Source of the DNA: Gilichinskyi gelida
Lineage (GTDB): Bacteria; Acidobacteriota; Thermoanaerobaculia; Gp7-AA8
Reading direction: 5' to 3'
DNA: 64,000 nt
Assembly (NCBI GenBank): GCA_038040385.1
Contig: JBBPII010000010.1
Coordinates: forward strand, 124,001-188,000
Under the pieces are notes generated by a model, which had not been told where the DNA came from, ran no database searches, and saw only the letters and a list, made by a program, of their open reading frames with translations. Positions 36,231 through 44,135 of the stretch are shown here, piece by piece. Positions within the stretch are counted from its first letter, which is position 1; each line of letters starts with the position of its first letter. A program made the position numbers and the translations under genes.

Positions 36231-36609
36231 GCGAAGCGAAGGATCCCCCGCGAACGTGCGAAGGCCGACCGTACACGAATACTTCGTCTACCTCCTGACG
36301 AACGAGTGGCGGAACGTGTTGTACATCGGAGTGACTAACTCCCTCGAGCGCAGAATCTGGCAACACAAGCAAAAGGCGATCGACGGCTTCACGAAACGGT
36401 ACAACTGCACGCTGCTGGTCCACATCGAGACGTACGATCGCGTGGAACAGGCGATCGCGCGAGAGAAACAATTGAAAGGCTGGACTCGCGCCCGAAAGAA
36501 CGCTCTCGTTGAGTCGGCCAATCCGAAGTGGAAGGATCTCGCAGCGGACTGGTATCAGGACGTTTCGCGCACGGGCGCGGGGGATCCTTCGCTCCGCTCA
36601 GGATGACAG
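36219..36609. mobile_element. GIY-YIG gene boxed by inverted family-6 repeats (putative mobile unit)
   Basis: The 34-bp arms 36219-36252 and 36576-36609 (CTGTCATCCTGAGCG...CCCCCGCG and complement) are inverted and differ at about one position. The only gene between them begins 4 nt after the left arm and ends within the right arm. The arms overlap the preA stop and lie 4 nt before the DUF4166 start. Mobility is inferred from the layout. Confidence 0.65.
36256..36606 (+). CDS. GIY-YIG nuclease superfamily protein
   Basis: 116 residues from GTG 36256. The single-domain GIY-YIG fold shows YFVYLLTNEWRNVLYIGVTN (the GIY and YIG elements as VYL and YIG), then SLERRIWQHKQKAIDGFTKRY with the catalytic-type Arg, and EQAIAREKQLKGWTRARKNAL with the Glu. 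This is the UPF0213/YhbQ-like group. Its C-terminal residues SLRSG come from the right repeat arm. Its chromosomal role is unknown; nicking at the flanking repeats is an inference from the layout. Confidence 0.9.
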   Translation: MRRPTVHEYFVYLLTNEWRNVLYIGVTNSLERRIWQHKQKAIDGFTKRYNCTLLVHIETYDRVEQAIAREKQLKGWTRARKNALVESANPKWKDLAADWYQDVSRTGAGDPSLRSG

Positions 36610-36612
36610 AAA

Positions 36613-37095
36613 GTGCCCTCCCCCTACCGCGACATCGTCGGCAGCGCGGCGTGGGATGCGCTGCCGCGCGTGCTGCACGACCTGCACGAGCGCGGCGGCG
36701 ACGGCACGCTCGTCGTCACCGCCCGCGGCATCGCGCGGCTGTTCACGTTCCTCGGCTACGCGCCGTCGGCGGGAAATGCGGCGGCGACGCTGCGCATCGA
36801 GCGGACGGATGACGGCGAGCGCTGGATCCGCAAGTTCCGCGACGAGGTCTTCACCACCGATCAGCGCGTCGTCCGCGGCTTGATCTGCGAGCGTTTCGGG
36901 CCGTTCGAGCTGCAATTCAAGGTCACGGCGCGCGGCATCACCCTTCATTACGAAGTGATGGCGTTGCGGATGTTCGGAGTGAGGATTCCGAGGCCGCGCA
37001 TGGAGGCTTCGGAGCGCGCGGACGGGCCGCGCGTGCACGTCAGCGTCGGCATCGGAAAGTCGTTTCGCTACACTGGCTTCATCGTTCCGCGATGA
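36613..37095 (+). CDS. DUF4166 domain protein
   Basis: 160 residues from GTG 36613, four bases after the repeat arm. The domain pattern is clear: LHERGGDGTLVVTARG, RTDDGERWIRKFRDEVF, LICERFGPFELQFKVTARGI, LRMFGVRIPRPRMEA and the closing FRYTGFIV. The family is small, soluble and of unknown function, often found next to short-chain or saccharopine-dehydrogenase-like genes, none of which is here. It overlaps the next small gene by 4 nt. Confidence 0.82.
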   Translation: MPSPYRDIVGSAAWDALPRVLHDLHERGGDGTLVVTARGIARLFTFLGYAPSAGNAAATLRIERTDDGERWIRKFRDEVFTTDQRVVRGLICERFGPFELQFKVTARGITLHYEVMALRMFGVRIPRPRMEASERADGPRVHVSVGIGKSFRYTGFIVPR

Positions 37096-37307
37096 TCGCC
37101 GTGCTCTGGCTCCTCGCCGCGCAAGGCGTGCTCTGGGGCGTTCGACACCGTCTGGTACCACGAGTGGCGCGCGCGCCTTCCGAGCCGCGGGCCCGCCGCC
37201 GAGACCGGGCGCTGGCGACGGTGATGACGCTGATGGCCGTGGGCGTCTTTCTATCCGGAATCCGCGACCGATCGCCGCGTCTCGGCCGCACTTTCGGGGC
37301 GAGCTGA
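37092..37307 (+). CDS. Small putative membrane protein, 71 aa
   Basis: ATG 37092 overlaps the DUF4166 stop (ATGA). The two hydrophobic segments (IAVLWLLAAQGVLWGV and ALATVMTLMAVGVFLSGI) are separated by an Arg-rich loop. No family is recognised. Support is translational coupling and plausible topology only. Confidence 0.5.
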   Translation: MIAVLWLLAAQGVLWGVRHRLVPRVARAPSEPRARRRDRALATVMTLMAVGVFLSGIRDRSPRLGRTFGAS

Positions 37308-37347
37308 CTTAGAATCACACCACACGCCAACCGGAAGGTAATAGGCC

Positions 37348-40300
37348 ATGCGAATCATGCTCGGGTTCGCGCTGCTGCTCGTCATCGCCGGAGGTTTGTT
37401 CGCGCAACCGGTCGCGTCGCGGATCACCACCGGCGTGCCGGACGTGAACTACCAGACCGCGGTAACCGGAGCGGCCAGCGCGGTGGAGCCCAACGCGGAC
37501 GTCGCGCTGGTCACCATCGAGACCGGGCACTACGCGACCGCGCGCGCGGCGGCCGACGGCACCTTCAGCGCGTCGATCTTCGCGCCGCGCGGCGCGGCGA
37601 TCCTCGTCAAGTCCGACCCGCAGCATGCCTTCGTCCCGCAGATCGCCGCGGGGCCGGCGCTCGTACAAGGGCACCTGAGCCAACTCCTCTCGCTTCAAGG
37701 CACCATCGCGCGCGTCGACGTCCCCGCGCCGCAGAACGGCGTCGCCTTCGCCGGCGCGGGCGTCGACCCGGCGCTCAACCAGGCGAGCTGGATCGTGGAG
37801 GGAACGGTCGCCAAGCGGCAGTTCTCTCCCGGCGACACGATCGAGGTCACCGGCACGTACACCCTTCTCGCCAGCACTCTCGGCAGCGCCGTCAATCCGC
37901 GGTTTGGCCCCGGACTGACGTTGGAGCTGCTCAGCGACAGCGGCGGACGTCCGGCGACCGCGTGGTCGCTGTTCGACTCGGCGACGATGACGCCGACCGG
38001 ACTGCCGATCGAGCGGACGCCGTCGTTCGGCCCATCGGTCGCCGTCTCGAGGCCGCTCACCGTCAACGGAACGAAGGCCAGCGGCACGTTCACAGCGACG
38101 TACAACATCCCGGTCGATTTTCGCCCCGGCCATTACCTGCTGCGACTGGGCGTCGGCGTGCAGGGCGTTCCGATGCCGCCGCTCGATGAGACCGTTCGGC
38201 GGACGACGTTCGTCACGCAGTTTCGCGGCAGGGAGAACATGGCGTCCGTGGCGGTCATTCGGATCGGCGCACCGGCCGCCCCCCGTTTCGCGCCTATCCT
38301 CCTGATGAACGACTCGAGCGAGGGCCACCGCGGGGCGATCGCCGTCGAAGACCGTGGCCGCTACGCTCCGGCGAACCACATCGCCACGGCGACGGAGACG
38401 ACGATCGTCCCGCGCGTCGACCCGCGAACAGGCGCGGCGCGCCGCTACAGCCTCGAGCCGTTCACCCTCAGCCTCGGCGTCGGCGATCGGGGCGGCAAGC
38501 TGGCCGGACCGCTGATCCCGTTGCGCTTTCCATCCGGCAGCCTCACCGTCTCCGTGCGTGCGCCAAGCGGCACGACTCGCACGCTCGGCCCGGCACCGTT
38601 TCGACAGTGGCATCTCGTCGGGCCCGCCACGCGGGACGGGCAGACCATGGAAGGCGGACCGCACATCACCGATGCCTTCCAACTTCGCACTCTCGACCCG
38701 TCGTTCGAGATCTCGTTCAATGAAGACGGCCGCCACACCGTTACCGTCGATGGAACGGTCGACGATCTGTGGGGAACGGCGTGGCGCGCCGGCGGGACAT
38801 ACGAAATCGACGTCGCGCGCCCGCTGGTCATCGACTCGGCCGTGATTCCGATGACGCCGTTCGAGGTGTCGAATCAGATCCTTCCCGCGGTGCACCTCGC
38901 CCCGCCCGTCCCCGCCGACGTCGACGTTCGCGTCCGGCACGGCTCGCGATCGGCCCGCTTCACCGGGAAGGCCAATCGGTTCGGCCACTTCGCCTCCCCC
39001 GATTGGTTCGCGTTTGCGAGCGCCGGCGAATACAGAATCGACGTCACCGCCAGCTATCGCGATGCCGCCGGGACGTTATGGATGGGAACGCGCACGTGGG
39101 GCGGCGTGGTCGCGCCGCGCGACACGCCGATCATCGCGCATGGACGGCGCGGCATCGATGAGCAGCCCGACGGCGAGAAACAGCAGTGGTACTTCCGATC
39201 GCAGACCGGCGATCCGATGGGACGCGATCACCTTCAGTTCGCCTTTCACAGCGGCGACGTGATGTGGCTTCAGGAGGGCGACTCCGCCATTCCCATCATC
39301 ACCTTTCAGGATCCCACCGGCAGCGTCACGGCGGCGGTGACGAAGCTCTACAACGCCGCGCGCCCGACAGTCGGCCCATTCAGCGACCGGGTGACCAAGG
39401 GGGAGATACCGCTCTTCTCGGCGAGCTCCAATGGGTTTGACGTGAGTCTCGCGCCCGACCGCGCCGAGGCGTGGGGCTACTCGTACGCCGCCGTCGAGCG
39501 GCCGCTGGTGCGGGTGCGGGAAGTGATCGCCGAGGATGGGCCAATGGCGTACTGGCGATTCAATGATCGATACGGAGGGCAGACCGGCAGCGGCGTGAAC
39601 GGCGATCTGCCGAACGACTTCAAGTTCCAGTTCGGCGGCGTGGTGCTCCGCGGGCCGCTCTTCGATCCCCCGCGCTACGCGATCTACGGCTCGCTGTTCG
39701 TCCTCGTTCCGACCGACGATCCCGGCGGCGGAAGCCGCGTCTTCCCGCCGTTCCAGGGCAACGGCAGCGGACCCTCCGGCGGCCCGCTCTTCAAGCTGAA
39801 GGGGAAGGACATCGAACTCTTCTTCCACCCGACCGGTGTGCGGCCGGGAACAGTCCTCGTGCAAGGCGACACCGCATCGTTCGCCGGCTACTCCGCGCCG
39901 ATGCTGCCGTCGAAGATCGCCGTCGACATTACCGCCCCCAGTGGCCGTGTGCGGACCGTCAAGGGACAGGCGAACAGGATCGGCTGGTTCTACGACCCCG
40001 GATCGGACTTCGCTGTGGACGAGCCGGGCGTGTGGAAGGCGAAGGTGAAGATCACCTTCGACGGCGTGCTTCCCTCGACCTCGGGGCAACTGAGCGCTCC
40101 CTTCCCCACCGGCGGCGTCCTCGGATCGCGCGACGGGGAGTTCTACTTCTACGTCGTTCGCGGCGATTCCACGGCGCTTGCCGTAAACCCCGCTACACAA
40201 TTCCTCCGTCCCGCCGACGGCCCGATTACTTTCACCATCACCCCGCCGCCCGCCCTGCATGACGTGCAGCTCACCTACACCACGACCATGCCCGGCTTCA

Positions 40301-40563
40301 TCCTGGAAGAGGGAACGACCGCCGCGCTGGCCTACACCTACGATGCGCAGCGCTTGGCGGGCGATTTTCCGAATCTCGATCTGACCGACCACGAACACTC
40401 CGCCGGCGCGGACGTCATCACCATCTCGCTGCTGGTCAGCGGCACCGACGCCGCCGGCAAACGCCAGTTCGCCGCGCGGATGATCGTCATCGCCGGCGAG
40501 GAGCTGCAGGCGCCGGCGCAGCCGCCGACCGCGTCGCCCGCGCGGCGAAGGGCGGCGCGGTGA
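37348..40563 (+). CDS. Giant exported paralogue A (unknown family, 1,071 aa)
   Basis: The first of a tandem set. Signal peptide IMLGFALLLVIAGGLFAQ; then an Ig-like module (~25-110) with VTGAASAVEPNADV and AAADGTFSASIFAPRGA. The shared body has TMTPTGLPIER (~212), AVEDRGRY (~337), RYSLEPF (~366), IPLRFPSGSLTV, AHGRRGID (~597), GDVMWL, NGDLPNDFKFQFGG (~751), FPPFQGNGSGPSGGPLF (~800), RPGTVLVQGDTASFAGYSAP (~831), VDEPGVWKAKV (~890) and EFYFYVVRGD, plus a C-terminal domain (TTTMPGFILEEGT, then TISLLVSGTDAAGKR) and an Arg-rich tail. It is predicted mostly beta, secreted or outer-surface. No enzyme motif was recognised. It overlaps B by 4 nt. Confidence 0.85.
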   Translation: MRIMLGFALLLVIAGGLFAQPVASRITTGVPDVNYQTAVTGAASAVEPNADVALVTIETGHYATARAAADGTFSASIFAPRGAAILVKSDPQHAFVPQIAAGPALVQGHLSQLLSLQGTIARVDVPAPQNGVAFAGAGVDPALNQASWIVEGTVAKRQFSPGDTIEVTGTYTLLASTLGSAVNPRFGPGLTLELLSDSGGRPATAWSLFDSATMTPTGLPIERTPSFGPSVAVSRPLTVNGTKASGTFTATYNIPVDFRPGHYLLRLGVGVQGVPMPPLDETVRRTTFVTQFRGRENMASVAVIRIGAPAAPRFAPILLMNDSSEGHRGAIAVEDRGRYAPANHIATATETTIVPRVDPRTGAARRYSLEPFTLSLGVGDRGGKLAGPLIPLRFPSGSLTVSVRAPSGTTRTLGPAPFRQWHLVGPATRDGQTMEGGPHITDAFQLRTLDPSFEISFNEDGRHTVTVDGTVDDLWGTAWRAGGTYEIDVARPLVIDSAVIPMTPFEVSNQILPAVHLAPPVPADVDVRVRHGSRSARFTGKANRFGHFASPDWFAFASAGEYRIDVTASYRDAAGTLWMGTRTWGGVVAPRDTPIIAHGRRGIDEQPDGEKQQWYFRSQTGDPMGRDHLQFAFHSGDVMWLQEGDSAIPIITFQDPTGSVTAAVTKLYNAARPTVGPFSDRVTKGEIPLFSASSNGFDVSLAPDRAEAWGYSYAAVERPLVRVREVIAEDGPMAYWRFNDRYGGQTGSGVNGDLPNDFKFQFGGVVLRGPLFDPPRYAIYGSLFVLVPTDDPGGGSRVFPPFQGNGSGPSGGPLFKLKGKDIELFFHPTGVRPGTVLVQGDTASFAGYSAPMLPSKIAVDITAPSGRVRTVKGQANRIGWFYDPGSDFAVDEPGVWKAKVKITFDGVLPSTSGQLSAPFPTGGVLGSRDGEFYFYVVRGDSTALAVNPATQFLRPADGPITFTITPPPALHDVQLTYTTTMPGFILEEGTTAALAYTYDAQRLAGDFPNLDLTDHEHSAGADVITISLLVSGTDAAGKRQFAARMIVIAGEELQAPAQPPTASPARRRAAR

Positions 40564-43500
40564 GCCTTGCCGTGTTCCTCGCGACGGCGCTCGCCACAGC
40601 GTCGATCTCCGGGAAAGTGGTCGACGACGCGAACAAGCCGCTCGCCGGGGTCAGCGTCGCGGCCTACCCGATCTCCCTGACCAATTGCTGCGCGATGTAC
40701 GGCTTCACGCGCACCGACGCCCTCGGCAACTTCAAGATCGACGTGCAGAACGGCGTCCACGCGGTGGTCACCTCCGGTTACTCGAGGTGGAATCCCGCGG
40801 CCAGCCGCGTCGACATCGGAGCGGGCAACGTCACCGGCCTCGTGCTGCAAATGAGGCCGGGATCGCCGCGGTTCATCGACAGCGATCCGCCGCGCGCTGC
40901 GCTCCTGTCCTTCACGTCATCCGCATCGGGGACGACGCTCGTGACCGGCGCGGCGGGCGCGGTCGCTCCGTCGAGCTACGTGATTCTGGTGACCCTGGAG
41001 ACCGGCCATCTCGCCGTGGTGCAGGCGGCGGCGGACGGCGCCTTCACCGCCGAGCTGTTCGCCCCGCCGGGAACGTCGATTCTGATGAAAGCCGACCCCA
41101 TCGGATTCGTCGCCAGGCGCGCGCTGCTCGAAGCGAAGAGCGGCGGCGAGGGGGCGCTCTCCGGATTGAGCGGGACGATCGTCCACGTGCCCGAACCACC
41201 GCCGGCCGGCGGCGCGGTCCCCTTCGCCGGAGCGGCATCAATCGGGTGCTGCAACTACGGCAGCAACCCGCTCCTGATTCTCACCGGCACGATCAACGGC
41301 GCGGCGTTCGCCGCGAGCGACGAGATCCGCGTGCGCGGCAAGATCGAGGTGCACGGCACGTCGCTCACCATCCTGACGGTCAACCTCGGCGTCTCGCTGG
41401 AACCCATCGCCGACGACCTCGGCTCACGCGGTCCGGCCAACGCGTTCTTCTCCTCCGCGCTGACCACACCCACCGGCTTTCCCATCGAGCGCGGCGAGCG
41501 CACGAGCTTCGGCACCGGGGGGACGTCGGCCAACGTCACGCTGACCCGAGGCGCTGACGGTGTGCTGAGCGGCACCGTCGACCTCGCGTTGTTCCGCCCA
41601 CCGGCGACTGTCCGGCCGGCGTGGTTCCGGCCACGCCTTCAGTTCTTCTCGCAGTTGGCGCAGGACCCGAAAGGCGCCGACGCACTCTTCGTCGACAAGC
41701 CGACGCGCCATAAACGCAACTGGCTCTATCTTCCGGTCGTCCGCATCGGCTCGCCGCCTCCCCCCTCCCTCCACTGGGCACTGCTCCTCGACAAGGTCGT
41801 CGAGGGAACGACCGGCGTGACCTCCGTCGAGGACCGCGGCGCGTTCGGCGTGACCAACCGCATCGCCATGCAGGGCGAGACTCTGGTCGTTCCGCGGATC
41901 GATCCGCTGTCCGGCGAACCGGTGCGCTATCGGCTGGAGCCGTTCCTTCCGCAGATCAGCGTGGGCGATCGCGGCATCCCGCCGTCGGTGCCGTTCATCC
42001 CCTTCCGGTTTCCCTCCGGCGCGCTGACGGTGCGCATCCGCAAGCCGGACGGCGCAGTGGTGACCATCGGCCCGGCGCCCTTCGTCCAGTCGCGGATGTC
42101 GACGACAGTCGACCGCGATGGCAACGCGATCGATCAGGGCGGCGGACACCTCACCGATCCGTACCAGCTCACCACGCGCGATCCCGCGTTCGAGGTCGCC
42201 TTCGACTCCGATGGCCTGCACCTGGTCGAGTTGGAGGGGGAGATCGAAGACCTCTGGGGAAATCACTGGAGCGGAAAGGGGACCTACCGCATCCATGTGG
42301 CGCGCCCCATCCCGGTCGACACGGCGACCATCCCCGGCACGCCGTTCGAGGTGGGCGACGCGTTCCACGCCGGGGCCACGATTCCCGGCTGGAGCTCGTG
42401 CGACGTGGCGCTCGATCTCTCCCTGGCGCCGAAGTCGCGAAGCGACCTGCGGCGGTGGACGATCCGCGGACGCGCGAACCGCTTCGGCGTCTTCGAGCCG
42501 AGCGAGTCGGTGCGCTTCGTCGAGCCGGGCGAGTATCGCGCCGAGGTGACGGCGACGTGTGTGGACGCCGCGGGGCGCGCGGGGGTGGGGGTGCGGGTGT
42601 GGGGCGGGGTGGTGGCCGAACCGCAGCAGCGGATGACGGCGCACGGCCGGCGCGGCATCGACGGGGGAGGGCCGCAGTGGTTCTTCCGATCGCAAACCAG
42701 CGCGCCGCCCATTCCGCACACCCACGTGAACTATCCCTTCCACACCGGCGACGTGTTGTGGATGCAGAAGGCGGACGCGACGCAGACGGCCGTGACCATT
42801 CAGGATCTCGACGGCTCGGTCGCGCCGCTGCTTCGCAGCCGCTGGGTGGGCGACAAAAGCGGCTTCGATGCGCTGGCGGCGATCGGCGAGATCCCGCTCT
42901 TCTCCAGCCGCGCCGACATGAACGATCCGATGAGCGACCCGTCGAAGGTCGACCTCTGGGCGTACAGCTATCGTTCGGTCCAGCGCCCGGCGGTGCGGGT
43001 CCGCGAACAGGTGACCGAGGACAACACGCCATCGATGTACTGGCGCTTCCACGCGCAGTACGGCCGGCAGTCGGGCGTCGGGCGAAACGGCGACCTTCCC
43101 AACGACTTCAAACTGCAATTCGCCGGCGCCGTGCTGCGCGGCAGCGCCGTCGGCGAGCCGCTGTATTCGATCTACGGCTCGCTGTTCGTCCTGGTGCGCG
43201 ACGACGACGCCGGTGGCACGAGGGCCTTCCCCCCGTTTCAGGGCAATGGCGGTGGCCCCAACGGCGGTCCGCTCATGACGCTCCTCGGCAAGCCGGTCGA
43301 CATCTTCTTTCATCCCACCGCCGTCCGCCCCGGCACGGTCCTCGATCAGGGCGACATTGCGTCGTTCGCGGGCTACTCCGCGCCGACGCTGCCGTCGAAG
43401 ATCGCCATCGCCGTGACCTCGCCGAGCGGTCGGGTGCGCACCATCGCCGGCCGGGCGAACAAGATCGGCTGGTTCTACGACCCCGGTTCCGACTTCGCCG

Positions 43501-44135
43501 TCGACGAGCCGGGCGTGTGGAAGGCGAAGGTGACGATCATCTTCGACGGCGTGACTTCCGCGGGTCAGACCACCGCTCCTTTTCCCACCGGCGACGTTCT
43601 CGGATCGCGCGAGGGGGAGTTCCTCTTCTTCGTGGTGCACGCCGGCGCCGCGCCGCTCAGTGTCATCCCGAGCGTGAGCGAGGGACCTGGGGGCGCGGGC
43701 GGCGCGCTGAACATGGGTATGGCGCCGCCCGTTCCACCAGGCCCCTCGCTCACGCTCGGGGTGACGGGAGGATTCGTCCGGCCTGCCGAGGGCCCTATCA
43801 ACTTCACGATCACCCCGCCACCTGGTCTGACCGGTCTCCAGCTCACCTACGTCACCACGATGCCGGGCTTCATCCTCGAACAGGGAACTGCGAGCGGGTT
43901 GACCTATACCTACGAAGCCCGCCGTCTGGTGGCCGACTTCCCCAACCTCGACCTCACTGACGGCGACGGTTTCGCGGGCGCCGACACCATCACCATCTCC
44001 TTCCTCCTCAGCGGCACCGACGCCGCCGGCAACCGCAAACACTTCGCGCGTCAGGTGGTGCTGCAAGGCGAGGAGCTGCAGATGCCGGAGCAGAAGGCGG
44101 CGCCGTCGACGCCGCGGCGGAGGGCGGTGAAATGA
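40560..44135 (+). CDS. Giant exported paralogue B with carboxypeptidase-regulatory-like N-terminus (1,191 aa)
   Basis: It starts at GTG 40560 overlapping A's stop (GTGA). Short signal peptide (LAVFLATALATAS), then a CarboxypepD_reg/CNA-B-like domain (~17-105: SGKVVDDANKPLAGVSVAAY and a DALGNFKIDV strand), then the family Ig-like module (VTGAAGAVAPSSYV...) and the same ~900-residue body as A (TPTGFPIERG, VEDRGAFG, AHGRRGIDG, GDVLWM, GDLPNDFKLQFAG, GDIASFAGYSAP, VDEPGVWKAKV). At residues ~1034-1069 a palindromic dispersed repeat is translated (VIPSVSEGP...GPSLTLGVT) in the linker before the C-terminal domain. Function unknown; exported. Confidence 0.85.
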   Translation: MSLAVFLATALATASISGKVVDDANKPLAGVSVAAYPISLTNCCAMYGFTRTDALGNFKIDVQNGVHAVVTSGYSRWNPAASRVDIGAGNVTGLVLQMRPGSPRFIDSDPPRAALLSFTSSASGTTLVTGAAGAVAPSSYVILVTLETGHLAVVQAAADGAFTAELFAPPGTSILMKADPIGFVARRALLEAKSGGEGALSGLSGTIVHVPEPPPAGGAVPFAGAASIGCCNYGSNPLLILTGTINGAAFAASDEIRVRGKIEVHGTSLTILTVNLGVSLEPIADDLGSRGPANAFFSSALTTPTGFPIERGERTSFGTGGTSANVTLTRGADGVLSGTVDLALFRPPATVRPAWFRPRLQFFSQLAQDPKGADALFVDKPTRHKRNWLYLPVVRIGSPPPPSLHWALLLDKVVEGTTGVTSVEDRGAFGVTNRIAMQGETLVVPRIDPLSGEPVRYRLEPFLPQISVGDRGIPPSVPFIPFRFPSGALTVRIRKPDGAVVTIGPAPFVQSRMSTTVDRDGNAIDQGGGHLTDPYQLTTRDPAFEVAFDSDGLHLVELEGEIEDLWGNHWSGKGTYRIHVARPIPVDTATIPGTPFEVGDAFHAGATIPGWSSCDVALDLSLAPKSRSDLRRWTIRGRANRFGVFEPSESVRFVEPGEYRAEVTATCVDAAGRAGVGVRVWGGVVAEPQQRMTAHGRRGIDGGGPQWFFRSQTSAPPIPHTHVNYPFHTGDVLWMQKADATQTAVTIQDLDGSVAPLLRSRWVGDKSGFDALAAIGEIPLFSSRADMNDPMSDPSKVDLWAYSYRSVQRPAVRVREQVTEDNTPSMYWRFHAQYGRQSGVGRNGDLPNDFKLQFAGAVLRGSAVGEPLYSIYGSLFVLVRDDDAGGTRAFPPFQGNGGGPNGGPLMTLLGKPVDIFFHPTAVRPGTVLDQGDIASFAGYSAPTLPSKIAIAVTSPSGRVRTIAGRANKIGWFYDPGSDFAVDEPGVWKAKVTIIFDGVTSAGQTTAPFPTGDVLGSREGEFLFFVVHAGAAPLSVIPSVSEGPGGAGGALNMGMAPPVPPGPSLTLGVTGGFVRPAEGPINFTITPPPGLTGLQLTYVTTMPGFILEQGTASGLTYTYEARRLVADFPNLDLTDGDGFAGADTITISFLLSGTDAAGNRKHFARQVVLQGEELQMPEQKAAPSTPRRRAVK
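43661..43766. repeat. Family-6 palindrome inside paralogue B
   Basis: The arms TGTCATCCCGAGCGTGAG (43661) and its complement ending 43766 differ at a few positions. The repeat is read in frame through the whole of paralogue B's linker, leaving the downstream domain intact. Confidence 0.85.
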
